Source of the DNA: Rostratula benghalensis
Lineage: Eukaryota; Chordata; Aves; Charadriiformes; Rostratulidae
Assembly (NCBI GenBank): GCA_013399305.1
Contig: VXAI01000197.1
Coordinates: 1,288,065 to 1,352,064 of the forward strand
Reading direction: 5' to 3'
Length of the DNA: 64,000 nt
Both the position numbers and the translations under genes were made by a program. The notes under the pieces were generated by a model. It did no database searches, was not told where the DNA came from, and saw nothing but the letters and a program-made list of their open reading frames with translations. Of this stretch, positions 49,163-60,704 are shown in pieces; within the stretch, counting starts at the first letter, position 1; each line of letters opens with the position of its first letter.

Positions 49163-50488
49163 GATTAGACAGGACAGTAAACGAAGAAAAACTGTAACAA
49201 GGTTCATTGGTGCTTCACTGCTTCACTGAGCTTGTTTCTCCTCTTATCTGAAGACTCTGCTAACCATGAAGCCACCATGGTCTTCCAGTCTCTACTCCTG
49301 GAGCAGGACAGAAGAGGACAACAGGGCATAGGCATGTTTTCCCCTATTTAGGGGAGCACTGTGGTTGTGATCACACCCATGAGTGCATGCACACACAAAC
49401 ACAAATTAAACCTGAATTCTCTGAATTCTTTGACCAGATGTGTGGAGACAATGGGACATGATTTCAGTTATCTAGTGCTTGATTAGAAATAGGTCTCAGA
49501 CCTGTCACTAACCTCACTTTAGCCTCCTTAAGGCCCATGGCGAGGCACAGGCTCATGGAGAAGGACAGTGGGTGCTCCCAACTTGCTCTTCAGCTTCTCA
49601 CATGTGTCAGCAAACTTTGTTCAGGAGGATGCATTGAAGTTTCATGCACATAAATGGGAAATGTTTGCTGTTTCTGTCTGGCAAAGTCCAAATAACAACA
49701 TTGATTCTAATTACGATAAAATTTAATAAACACTCCTTCCTATGTCCATGTCAGTGTAACATTTACATGAGTCAAGTGTATTTACTACATGATTAATTTT
49801 CAGTCAAAATACAATCTAGAATGAGAAGGTATTGTATGGGTTTCATTAGCATTTGGTTTATATTTGCAGTATTTGATATCAGATATAAATCTGTGCATGT
49901 GTGTTGGTAGATACTGTAATTACTTCTTAAAAGGGGAAATCTTCACAGGAATGTACTTAAACACAAAGTTATTGTATCACATCTTTTATCAAAGCTACGG
50001 ACACTGTAACGATGCTTTGAGGATGACTTTGTGCTAGATATAATTTCTATGCTTTGTGATCTAGCAATGGACATGATACTAATGACTATATACTTTCCAC
50101 TCAGCAAGCAGTACTACTGAATCCAGCCTGATTTATAAAACAACAACACTAGTTAGGGCATTGTATTCTACTTGCCAGATGGTTAACTCCCATGGGTTAA
50201 TGAGTATACCCAAATTCTAGGTGATTTAAGATGTCCTGCGGATATTTCCTTAGGTATGAGGATTGCTGGCGTTAATTTACATGTGTACTGTTTTTTTCCC
50301 TCTCTATATTGGTCTCCTGAGAATTCTGAATTTCTTTTTGTCCATAAAATGCTAATAAGCCATATTTAACACCTTCCCCTTTTGCTGCGCTGACCATCAA
50401 AACATTGTTTTCAGATTTCAAACACTTCATCTATTAGACTGAATTACTTCCTCACAAAGAGCCAGGAACTGGAAATTTATTTTTGTAT

Positions 50489-50565
50489 AGACACACACTC
50501 TCACTCACTCACACACGTATATGCATACACTTGTATATATGCATACACATACACATACACACTCT
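50489..50565 (+). repeat. complex CA/TA-rich microsatellite
   Basis: Runs of ACAC, CTCA and ATAC/ATGC motifs alternate (for example acacacactctcactcactc, then atgcatacac twice). It is an imperfect, purine/pyrimidine-alternating tract with potential for Z-DNA. It yields a spurious 60-codon open frame. Confidence 0.9.
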
Positions 50566-52606
50566 CCTTTTTAGCTTGTACATGCTATTTTCACAAGTCC
50601 TTTTTGCAGGCATTTCTCAGCACCTCAACACTAGAAAATATTTGAGCATACAAACAATTTTTTAGCAAGCACTAAAAATCTATGTTATTTATTAGTCTGA
50701 AATAAATCTAGACTTTGTTTTATGACAAAGCAAAAAATCTAAGATTGCGTCACAGAGGAATGTTATCATTCTCGACAGCTAAAACCCATGGAAATGATCC
50801 CCTATTAATCACAGCATTTTCTTGAGATCTTTCTGTAGTGGTGTGGCACTTTGTTACCTCTGACTGTGCCTAACTGGCACACATTCACCTTGAAAGAGAA
50901 GGAGTTTTAGAAAAAACATGAAACATATTCATATAGAGGGAAAAGACATGACTCAAGCACAGCTGTTTTATACTTGCACAAAAAAAGCCTACATTGATGA
51001 GTGGAAATTGCAGGGCAGTATGTCAGAAGTTCAATGGTAAATGAAATAGAGCAAGTTGCTATTTCAAGATAGCTGGCTATCAGCCTTCTTCTGGTTTCTA
51101 GCCCCACCTCTTTCTATTATCAGATCACCTTATACCCTCTCATGTACATTCAAAAAAATTTAACTACATCACTAGGGAAAATGATGTGGTGGAAAAGTTG
51201 AGGAAAGGCTGTTGGCAAAGGAAAAGAGGAAGCAGGGAATGAGGAATGGTCCTTTTGCATAGAAACATAGGTGCTGACATTATGAAATAGCTCATGGTCA
51301 TGTACCTCCTGGCAGCAGTTGCCAGCACGAAGTTTTGTGAAAGACACTCTAACGGGAAATTCTTTTCTGATTCTCTTTTACCCATTTAAGGGACACATGT
51401 TCCCTTTTACCTATATAGACATTTAATCTTTATTTTAAAAGTCCTGTTAAGCTTTTCACATAAACAATATCTCAAGGCAATAAGTTTCACAAGGTCAGCA
51501 TGTATTGCATAAATCGTATCTTTTTGTTTTAGATTAAATGTTTTATCCCTACAATTTTTTAGCTCTCTCCTCATTTTTGATAAGATGGAATTTTAATTTA
51601 CTTTTCAATTCACGCTTCAAAGAATGTTATGTGTCTTTTGTAATCCACTCATTTTCTGTGCCTAGCTCATAACCTTTTTTATTTGTACTTGTCTACTCAG
51701 AACTGATTCCTTGCATGATGCTGTTCAAGCTCAGGGTCCTGGTGCATGAGTGCAGTTCTTAAGCTCCAGGGCTATAAATGTTACTGTTGTTTCTAGCACT
51801 TACAGCAGCAATAACAAATTATCCAGGTATTTGCAGAAGTCCCTTCACCATCCTAGAGATGTTCATTGGACACCTACAGACTCTTTCTATCTTTTCTTCT
51901 AGTTAGGATGGCAAGAATTCAAAATGGTATGAAATCTGAGGTCCATTTTCTTGCATTCTATGTACATTTAATGTTTTCCCCCTTTTTTTCTACCATAACC
52001 GTACCCAAGCTGAAGGTTTTCCTTGAGCCATCAATTTAAACATTTGGATTTCTGCCCCCGCCCAGGGTCACTACAGTTAATTTCAAAACCAGCAGTGTGT
52101 GTGAGTAATGATTTCTTCTTACCTGCATTACTCAATGAGACTTCTGTTTCCCCACAGTAAAATGAAGGTACCTGGAAATGCCATCCAAGTGTTTCAACAG
52201 CACATAAGCCAAATATACAGGGTCAGCAGAAAAAGAGCAATGCATCTGACTCTCTTCAGCATATTGATGTACTATCTCATCATATAGTGGAGACACCTCC
52301 AAGCAAGTTTGAGCCTGTTGCTGAGCTGACTGGTCCATGTTTTGAAACTCTATCCATCAAATCTCAGGGTACTCACTTGGTTTTCAAGCTGGGATAATAT
52401 GACAGAGACCCACCAAGTGCTTTGGCCTGCCTTGCTGGTGAGAGGCAGGGGCTGACAGCATAAGTGGCTGTTCCTTCCCATTCACCTCCTGAAGCACATC
52501 AGTAAACCAAGCCACAGCCAAGGAGCTTTATAGGCCTGTCTAGATGCAAGAGGGGAGACACTTCTGCTGGGTTGCCCATGCCAAGCTGAGAGCAGGATGC
52601 TTGTGT

Positions 52607-52632
52607 GCACGGGGTGCTGAGCCACCCCGTGC
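52607..52632 (+). repeat. GC-rich perfect hairpin, 10-bp arms
   Basis: gcacggggtg (52607-52616) and caccccgtgc (52623-52632) are exact reverse complements with loop ctgagc. Each arm carries one CpG. It is unusual in this AT-rich window. No T-run or gene end follows, and intrinsic terminators are not expected in a vertebrate nuclear genome. Confidence 0.8.
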
Positions 52633-53383
52633 CTGCATGTATCTATGTCAGCCTGGGTCAAGAGTTTACAGGATACCTTTGGCCTGTTTCCCATCCCAAG
52701 TTAATAAAACCTGCTTCTGTGACTGTGACTGCCTTACCTCCAGACATAGGTTAAGCAGTTAGAATCAAAAACTTGAGGATTTACATGTTCAGGGACCTCT
52801 TCAGCTAAATTGCAACATCAAGACATACTCTGTGGAAAGCCTTTTTAAGGCTGGAGATCCATTTCAGATACCTCACAGACTTCTGGAAGAGTACTGCGTC
52901 AGGTAGACGCCATTCACCCTCCAAGTTTATGCACTTCACTGTTACCACTTTTCTTGATTCAGTGTTTTCTTCAATAGAAGCACTGCCCTGCATCTTCAAA
53001 ACACACTAAACTGACAGCTTGAGCTCCACATAACTATTTGGAAACCTCAGAGCCTGGGTACTGCAACCAGGTCTGATGAGATGTACTAAGGCAACACAGT
53101 TATGAGACATCAAATCAAAAATACACTGCTATATGGATGCAGAAACATCTGTTGAGTGCCTGTAATGACAAAGACCACCAGTACTACTGGTACTTTGTTT
53201 ACAACCCTGCACTTAGTACCTTGGCTTCTTAAATACATACAAGTGCAGTCAGGTCTAATCTGAGGGAAGAAACTCTCTAACATTTGTGGTAGGAGGTAAC
53301 TATGGGTGTTGTACCACATCCTCTCTGGCCACAATTAGACCAAAAGTTATTAATTCCAAGTAAGAAAAAACCTGTCTGATTTC

Positions 53384-53483
53384 TTACAGATGGGAGAACT
53401 GGAAACATGAGATTCTGAAGATAGCTCAAGGCCAAATAGGGTATCAGTGACAGGCCCAGTTCCTTAATTTCACTGACCACTGG
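53384..53483 (-). mobile_element. MIR/CORE-SINE relic
   Basis: Read on the plus strand, the landmarks of the reverse-complemented MIR-type SINE appear in order: ttacagatgggagaact (53384-53400, cf. TTACAGATGAGGAAACTGAG), agctcaaggccaaatagg (53423-53440, cf. TTGCCCAAGGTCACACAG), cagtgacaggccca (53445-53458, cf. AGTGGCAGAGCCAGG) and ctgaccactgg (53473-53483, cf. TTAACCACT). The collinear series over 100 bp makes chance unlikely. The element is therefore in minus orientation and truncated. MIR-type elements are ancient tRNA-derived SINEs mobilised by L2 LINEs; this copy is inactive. Consensus comparison is from memory. Confidence 0.65.
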
Positions 53484-53929
53484 TAACAAGACAGGATATG
53501 AAAGTGTAAATTGGATATATAGCAAATTTTCTGCTCATTGTGTATGTTTTGGAGCTTAATACCATAACATCAAAAAATTAAAACAAAAAATCTGAAAAGC
53601 ATTTCAGCACAATAGCACATAATTCTATTTTTGTTTATAATATCCAAAGATTATATATTTAAGAAACCCATAGTATGACGTGCAAGGAAGCAAGCAGCAA
53701 ACAAGAAAAGTATAGACTAACTGAGCCAATATATGGGAAGAACTATGGGCTGAATGCCCATCTATGGAAATCTAATCAGCATGGTCTGAATACGACTCTG
53801 CCACCCAAACAGAGCATTATAGGATGCCAGCTGCATCTGCTTCCCCCTGTTATTCCTATTTTTAAACATAAACCAAGCTTTTAGGGAGTAACTTCTAATA
53901 GCATACCCAAATAAGCAGTGCTGTTAGAG

Positions 53930-54140
53930 GTGTTATAAACCTTTAAATTGCCATTAGCTAATCAGAATCATTGTTCAGTGACCATTATCTTTTAGTAAAT
54001 GACCACTGAATCAGAATGTTCATACTGATTTTCAATTACAATGTAGAATAGTCACCATGACTCAATAGCACCCGTCAGCAGCGCTGGGACCACCGAAACA
54101 GCCGTTACCAGGAGGAAATTCAGTGCTTAAGAAGGTAAGT
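53930..54140. promoter_or_regulatory. candidate regulatory element or noncoding exon with a CpG cluster
   Basis: Four CpGs fall within about 35 bp (near 54072, 54081, 54094 and 54102) in a CpG-poor window. An AP-1 consensus TGACTCA lies at 54058-54064. A near-ideal splice donor follows (AAGAAG|gtaagt, GT at 54135). The frame after the TAG at 54065-54067 stays open to the donor, and a short ATG frame closes at once (54056-54067). Left of this, 53974-53980 and 54004-54010 form an inverted repeat bracketed by two copies of AATCAGAAT. No strong polypyrimidine acceptor is seen, so an exon is only one possibility. Confidence 0.3.
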
Positions 54141-54769
54141 TCATTTCTTCTTGTAGGTGTTTTTTTCTAGCGAGGCATATTTCAGAACAGAGATCCAAAT
54201 AAGAACTGGGCTTTAGTCACAAACAAAGGTAGGACCTGCCTCTTCTACTTTTGCGAAATCCCATCTCTCTTTTTAGAGAGGGCTAGAAGGGAGTGGTACA
54301 AAACATGCACATGGAAGGGCAAAATTTATTCCTCCATGCAGGATACTGTCAGAGCCATGGAGGGTTATGACAGTTCCCACTCTGAGGTGTAGGAAGAGCC
54401 TCCCTGGGACAGGAATATTTTAGGAAGTAAAATACTTGTAGAAAGGTTGAGCCATGATATATTAAATCTGTTATGTGGTGTGAAAATGCCTTTCAACATC
54501 TATAGATTAAAATGCAATGATAACAATCATTCTGGAGTTCTTGCAGTGATATCAGAGAGATATTTTGTGATTTACAATCATAACTATGGCGCAAGTCTTT
54601 ATCTAAGTGTAAATTACATGTGCTCCTGCAGAGAAGCCTGTTCTTTCTCCGTGTACTGGTAAAGGCGAAATAATGAATAGCCAGGTAGCAACGAGTTAAT
54701 TCCCCCAAAGGAAACAGAAGCATGTAGTTAAATACTACATCACAAATTACCATTTTTATGTCACCACCT
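54141..54769. other. noncoding unique sequence
   Basis: Only plain sequence is seen, with a pyrimidine-rich AG site shortly after 54150. Frames at 54447-54753 overlap on both strands and are not recognisable. Confidence 0.65.
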
Positions 54770-55340
54770 CACCATGACTTTAGCACTAACCCATCTCCAT
54801 CTTCACACTCTCATTAGGATATAATGCATATTCATGGTCCTGATTATATAGCCACTTTCTTGACTTGTTTTAATTGTGCATAAAGACATTGTGACAGGAG
54901 ACCTGACCTTTTCAAGATCATTTTCTCTCCATTACTTTTCACAAAGCTATTAACTTGTCGCCTTCCATAAGATTGCAATAATTTATTTCCCATTAATAAA
55001 AAATTCCTGGTGCCATGCAAATTAAAATTTATTCAGCAAATAGAATTCTTTGGATTATTTTCTAATGGCTTTATATACTTCCAGCTTAGGAAGAAAAATA
55101 ATATTAATGGATACAGGCTGAGTGGATAATTGCATACATTGGAGAAAAATGAATATACAACTGGTGCTGTGGCTTACTGCACTCCAATTACCCAGAAGAG
55201 TTCCTTTACTTCCTTTTTCAAGAAATATATTAAATAATTTATTTCAGGGTATATCATTATAATCTTGAAATTATTCCGATTGTATTAAGGGCTTGGCAAC
55301 CTGATGTACAAACAACAGATGTTGGTATTAGAAAACCCAC
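54770..55340. promoter_or_regulatory. candidate conserved noncoding element with an octamer motif
   Basis: The block holds a perfect POU octamer ATGCAAAT at 55015-55022, extended into ATTAAA. It also has many homeodomain-type TAAT cores and CATTAATAAA-like sequence (54990-54999), with no long homopolymer over more than 500 bp. This resembles the AT-rich, motif-dense texture of vertebrate developmental enhancers. The octamer consensus is established knowledge; function here is inference without alignment. Confidence 0.3.
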
Positions 55341-57333
55341 ACTAAGTAAAAATACTTGTAAGTGTAATTGAATCTGAGGGAAGGAGTAACTTTGACAAAG
55401 TTGCAACAGTACTGCAATGGAATTAGAGAAGGATTACACCATGAAGTGATAAACACAGTTTCTATTTCGATGTTTTTACAATAGGAATGAATTGTGTTGA
55501 AATTGCATAACATGTTAATGATAGAAAAGGTTAAGTTTTCTTAAAACCTTTCCAGTATTGAGCACTCGATAAAAATATTGATATAATAGGAAAACCAGAG
55601 CATCATAATTCAGCTGTATTTATCTCTTTCTTACAATTTAAAGTATGATATGTCCTTAGACTTGTTTACATAAGTTCCTATTGGGAAAAATAGCTCACGT
55701 CCATTTTAAGCCATATATTAGTGATATATAGTAACTACTGAACAAACAGTAGAAGTTGGCACAAAAACTGCAAACCATGTAATAGCAGCCATTTCAAATC
55801 CCTGACCATCTAAATGGGAGTGGTGATGATAAAACTCAGTGATATGTTGTTGGAACGTTTCAAGGCAGTAGAAAAAGAAGCCATTAAACTTTCTGCTTTA
55901 AAGTCACAAAAATGTGAGCTGAAAGAGGAACTCTTCACTACCTGCTCCCTCTCCCAAACAACTTAAGGCTGTTCCCAGTCTGTCCTGGTGCAACTGTAAA
56001 CATTTGCATAGAAATCTTTTGAAAACTGCTAAATAGTGCTATTTGTCGAGTAGTTTTACCATGTGTAGAAAAGCAAGGTGGTGTTTAATTCCTTAGCAAA
56101 GCGAACTTTAACAGAGAAATATGGAGAGCAGCACAGAAAGGTATGCAAGTAGAAAGGAGAAGGAAGAGTTTAGGGAGGGAAGTTGACTACAGTACAAACC
56201 ATTGCAAGTCCAAGCCCTGGGAGAGAGATCTAGTCACTAGAAAAAAGAATTTTCCTGCAAGTATACATTGCTATCAAAGCCCATGCGGACACTGACCTGG
56301 GACAAAGTCACTCTGGGGACCAATCCAGCAACTGGAATGTTACAGATTTGCTTTGGTCTCTGCCTGCAAATGTCTGCTGGTAAAAATAAACAACACTTGT
56401 GTTTGCAGGAAAGGGCAAGCTGGGAGGGGGTGCTTTGCCCAGCAATAGATCCTACCTCTCAGCCTTTCTTATGCTGGGGTAGAAGGACTTTTTTTAATGT
56501 AACCACAAATTTACCAGTGAAAGTTCTGGTAGAAAAGAAAGTCTGAAAAAGAGAAAACAATGTATGAAAAAGTTAGAGCAGACCCAGCTCTGGAGATTCA
56601 TCCTTCTGGCTGTTGTCTAAGAGGGTCAGTAGTGCTTATAGCTCTGGCTTATTTGGCTGGTTATGTAGCATGAGGGTATCCCATGGAACTGGGCCAGCGT
56701 GTCCTGAGACTGCAGCCACATGAGAGTTCAGATTCCAGTACCATTAAATGGCACTGGCCTTGGACAGTAAACTGAATAATCATCAACAAAGGCAAACTCA
56801 ACTGTCTCTAAAGAGTAGCAGCTTGTAGCTGGAGGACGTCTTTAAGAACTCAAACCAAAAAATACTGCATGATTTTGTGACCTTTTAATATATAGACAGT
56901 GTTCTTAGTAAACCTTTTGAAGTCTTTTTGTGTATTTTCTGTAAGTATATTCATTAAACAAAATTAGCATGGTCTTCTTGTCAAATCATATTTCTAGGAA
57001 GAGGATGAGTGAAATTCAAAGACTTCCAAAAATGGAAGATCAAGGTATAAGATGTTGACAGTGTTGATGAACCCACCCCCAGGAACAGCAGCTGGATTTC
57101 TGACCTATGAAAAACCTCGCAGTGATGGCCATCTACAAGCCGAATTATTTTATCATTCTGTTACTGCATTAGATTTGGGAAGCTTTTATTTTTTAAAAAT
57201 TTTTTTGATATTTTAACTTTTTGACAGGGATTCTGAAATAGCTGATTGGCACTGCAAGGATTTATCTTGCAGTTACGTCTGTAAATTCACAATAAAGAAT
57301 AAGTGACTAAACTGTGTAATATTCCTAGTCCTT

Positions 57334-57354
57334 TATATATATATATATATATAT
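57334..57354. repeat. (TA)n microsatellite
   Basis: An uninterrupted alternating TA tract of about 21 bp. It is likely polymorphic. Confidence 0.95.
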
Positions 57355-59055
57355 GTAGTCTCCATGTAGACTGCTTTAAATGCTGCCTTGAAAAAATCAA
57401 CTTGTAAATCATTTAAAAAATTCAGTGTAAGTTTGTAATGTATCTCAATGGAAGGAAAAATCAGAAAATGTCCTAGTTTTTCAGTTCTTATTGTACTTAT
57501 TCGAATTTTATGTTCTCCTTTCCTGTCTTAAGATAACTAAATGAGTTTGCTACCCCAAGCCATGGCTTATACAGAGGGTGGGTGTTCTGATACACTTTAA
57601 ACTCACAGTCAGACCTAACTGAGACATTCTATAGACTTGAAAATCCCCATAGTGTAACTTGAATGACAAAGATTCAGTAATATATAAAGCATTCAAATCT
57701 GTTGCAGTTATTCCTTCACTCACATAAATTACTTTCACAAGTTCAGAGGGGTCATTACTGATCCCTGAATACTTACCAACAGTAATCACACTGACGTGCA
57801 TAAGCGCTGCAGAAAATTAATTACAGTTTGTGTTTCATAGGATTGATGCCTCACTGTTATTAATAGGGTCTCAGTACCTTTTACTTCAGAAGGTGAGAAA
57901 GAATGGTTTAAATGTGCATGTTGGTACATGTTGAATAATAGGGCAAGGTAATTTTTAGTCAAAAAGTTATCATAACCTTCTCTGTTAATAAGTCTTTGCT
58001 AATAAGGACCAGATTTCTATGGATGCTCAAGATGTCTGGAAAGATCTGGCATTTCCTTGAGCAATTGCCTGCATGTAGCTACAAGACTTATCATGAAATA
58101 CTTACATTAGGGATTTGAGTGGAAGCCGAAGTAATTCAAGTGTCAATTCAGACTGCATTTGTATTTCAAAAGTTACAAATTTATAACTCAGGAAGAAAGA
58201 GCTGTCCACAGAATAATGTTTTCCCTCATGAAAAAAGATGAATGAATGTGAACATTTTTGTTTGCTTTCACAGAAAGTTTGAGTAATTCTCAAAAAACCT
58301 AAATCGAATATGGAAATATTTATTTTAGTGAAAATAACCCCCCAAAGTGTTTATACAGAGATATTTTTTTCCATTTCACTTTTGGAAGAAAAAGCCATTT
58401 TTTCAAAAGGGTTTGTTAGAAGGTTTTATATCATGCTATAACAGTCTACTGACCCATGATGTCCTCTCTCTGGGTACCAACATTTAAGCAGCAAAACACA
58501 TTGGATGAAGTTTGAATTTGGGGCAACTTTGCTGCAGTGTTGAAATAGACATAGATACACTGGGGATTAACTGCATGTGGTTTGCCTACCACCAGCCCAA
58601 GATTTTAATTTTCCAAGGGTCAATGGTATGCTATATTTATTACAAGAATACAGCTCTTAATAAATCGTTGCATCAGTTGTGTTTTCCCGCAGTGGTGTTC
58701 ACTCACCATTAAACTGAGCTCTGCAACATTGCAAAAAAACCCCTTTATATCCTGGCCTAGTTAAGTGGCCTAAGCAAACATGAGAAGTACCTACTTCACT
58801 AGGCAATGTAATGTAAAGATGAGGCTCTTGCTCCCCTTTACTTGGGCAGATGGGTATATTTTGCATGCTTCCCACACATCTCCATCCAAATGCACAATAT
58901 GGATGTTTTATCTTTCACAACAGGAACCTTCTGTTCACAGATATGTCAACATTCCTGAGAATGTTTCTGAATTTTGCAGGGTAGAACCCTACCTGAATAC
59001 CACATAGTTCATCCTATGACAGTGATAAAACACAGAGAGCAAACTCAGCTCTCAT

Positions 59056-59081
59056 AAAAAAAAAAGAAAAAAAAAAAAAAA
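59056..59081 (+). repeat. interrupted poly-A tract
   Basis: A10, one G, then A15. It could be a retroposition tail, but no body is recognisable upstream and no target duplication was found by eye. Confidence 0.9.
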
Positions 59082-59679
59082 GTCCTTATATTCTGTATAG
59101 TTATCAAATTTAAGAACCTAGGAAGCATTGCTGTCCTTCTGTCCTTATTAACATGAGTATGAGTTTCAGCGTATACTTTGACTGTGCCAAGATTTACTCA
59201 AATCTTGATTTTACAGCAGATCATTTATGTGCATATTTTATATCTATCTATGTAGCGAGATATGGTATCTTACATATGAAGATGACCCTATTTTCTCATT
59301 TGGTAAGAAGCTGAAGTTTTTATCTGCAAATGATCATATGCCACATTTGTTTGAGTTCTGTTCATTTTTGGAGAAATATACAAGCATGCAGTTGTTTTTT
59401 TTTTAAACATGTCACTAAGAGGAGGATGCCCCTAGCTGTAGGTCCTATTATCTTTTATAATGTTCTGATGCTGCTGTATCAAAGGTTTGTCATTAAAAGC
59501 AAGCATACTATCAAGTGGGGAAGCAGACTTATATTGCAATTATTTTCCTATTAGCTGCTGCCCATTGCTCCTGACAGGTATAAATTAGATCTCGCTAGGT
59601 TGCCTACAGATTAATGAGTTCCAAAATTGGCATTTAATTGTTTGGGAGTAAGAAGCAGAAAAGGAAGGTGTCCGCAAAA

Positions 59680-60010
59680 AATATTTATCCACCTGTGATT
59701 AGAAGATATTCTCCTTTCTTTCTGCTTTTCCTTTCTCCCCTGGCATCGCTTGGGTGATAACTGACACTTCTATCAGAGGATTCCTTTCGACGCAGCAGAA
59801 ACTTGCAGCTGAGGCAAGGCCAGAATTAATAATCTGCGTGAGCAAACACACAGCTGCTGTTTGTGGAGAGAGATTCTATTAACGAACAGTGAATTCTCAT
59901 AATTAGCTGAGCGGTTTCTGCAGCTGCCTGCCTGACCCCAGACTACACAAATTGTGGGTGGTGTTCGGCCTCTAAATCAATCTTACCTAATTACTATAAG
60001 CATGTTCCTC
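59680..60010. promoter_or_regulatory. strongest candidate enhancer-like noncoding element
   Basis: The block combines E-boxes (CACCTG near 59690; CAGCTG at 59851-59856 and 59921-59926) with homeodomain sites (TAATTAG at 59900-59906; TAATTA at 59988-59993; AATTAATAATC near 59824). It also has six or so CpGs spread along it and no homopolymers. E-box plus homeodomain pairs are typical of neural and mesodermal enhancers, which is family knowledge. Activity and target gene are unknown. No coding frame is sustained. Confidence 0.35.
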
Positions 60011-60026
60011 CAGTCCTAATGACTGA

Positions 60027-60046
60027 GGGGGGGGATATGGGGGGGG
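60027..60046 (+). repeat. paired poly-G runs
   Basis: Two runs of eight G (60027-60034 and 60039-60046) are separated by ATAT. Each run could donate two G-tracts, so an intramolecular G-quadruplex is possible. It lies just right of the enhancer-like block. Confidence 0.9.
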
Positions 60047-60371
60047 AATAGACATTTCCTTACCCATTCAAATGTTCCTCTTATTAGATTCTCCTTTGTG
60101 CCTAAATTCATATTTTTTCTATTAGCATTTCTAAGGGTATACAGGTGTGGTTCCAAATCAGAAGCACAGAAGTATAATTCATGTCCTACAACCATGTGCC
60201 AGTGTGTGTCTGCTTTGCAAACAGTAGCAAAATGTGTGCTTGTTGGAAGCATCTGCCTTGCTTCAATTCACAAAACATAATTTAAAGCACACATGTCTGT
60301 CTGGATTCAAAGCCTTTTCTCTGCCCTAGTTCCCCTCCCCCCTAAATTAATGTGACAAAAAACGGAAAATC

Positions 60372-60704
60372 ATGAATGGTTGTGCCTTCGTCTGGTCTGA
60401 AGCACAGTTACTTACTACTGTCTCATCACGTGGCGCCTGTGAAAACAAGCGTATTTGTCACTCGGGAGAAAAAACCAAAAAGGGACGATGTTCGCTGCAA
60501 CCCCTTGCTCAGCAAGAGGCTTCATCTTCCCGAGCCAGTCTGGAGCAAGGAGCTGAAGGGTTTGTCTGCACTGGGGTGAGGAGACCTCAGGACACCTCTG
60601 CCTACGGCAGCGCATCAGGAAACACAGCTGTGGCCCTAAAGTGCCTGCAAGGCATGGCGCTGCAGGAAGAGAGGCCAGTGTGGCTGTGGTGCTCTTTGGC
60701 ATAA
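60372..60704. other. CpG-enriched, GC-richer patch; no accepted gene
   Basis: By eye there are ten CpGs between 60429 and 60660, far denser than elsewhere in the window. A perfect CACGTG E-box lies at 60427-60432. An ATG-initiated frame of 110 codons spans the patch, but other frames are also open on both strands. The translation has no recognised domain, so scarcity of stop codons explains it. It might be a small unmethylated regulatory island or the first exon of a noncoding transcript. Confidence 0.35.

Larger units (their letters stand above)
49163..53383. other. noncoding unique sequence
   Basis: No gene is recognised. It holds a CA/TA-rich microsatellite (50489-50565) and a GC-rich hairpin (52607-52632). 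The patch 52440-52720 is GC-richer than its surroundings, with open frames on both strands, none identifiable. Confidence 0.65.
55341..59679. other. noncoding unique sequence
   Basis: No gene is recognised. It contains a (TA)n tract (57334-57354) and an A-rich tract (59056-59081). The stretch 57712-57800 faintly resembles another sauropsid dispersed unit with CACTCACAT and TTCAGAGGGG motifs, but too weakly to call. Confidence 0.65.

Noticed and set aside
51955..51962. ATTCTATG, the octamer repeated at the 3' end of avian CR1 elements
   Set aside because: Single copy, with no CR1 3' sequence beside it.
54150..54156. ttcttgtag acceptor-like site just after the donor at 54135
   Set aside because: An intron of about 20 nt is impossible. 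The site is probably fortuitous.
57712..57800. Faint similarity to a third sauropsid dispersed unit
   Set aside because: Only short, scattered matches. Not distinguishable from chance by eye.
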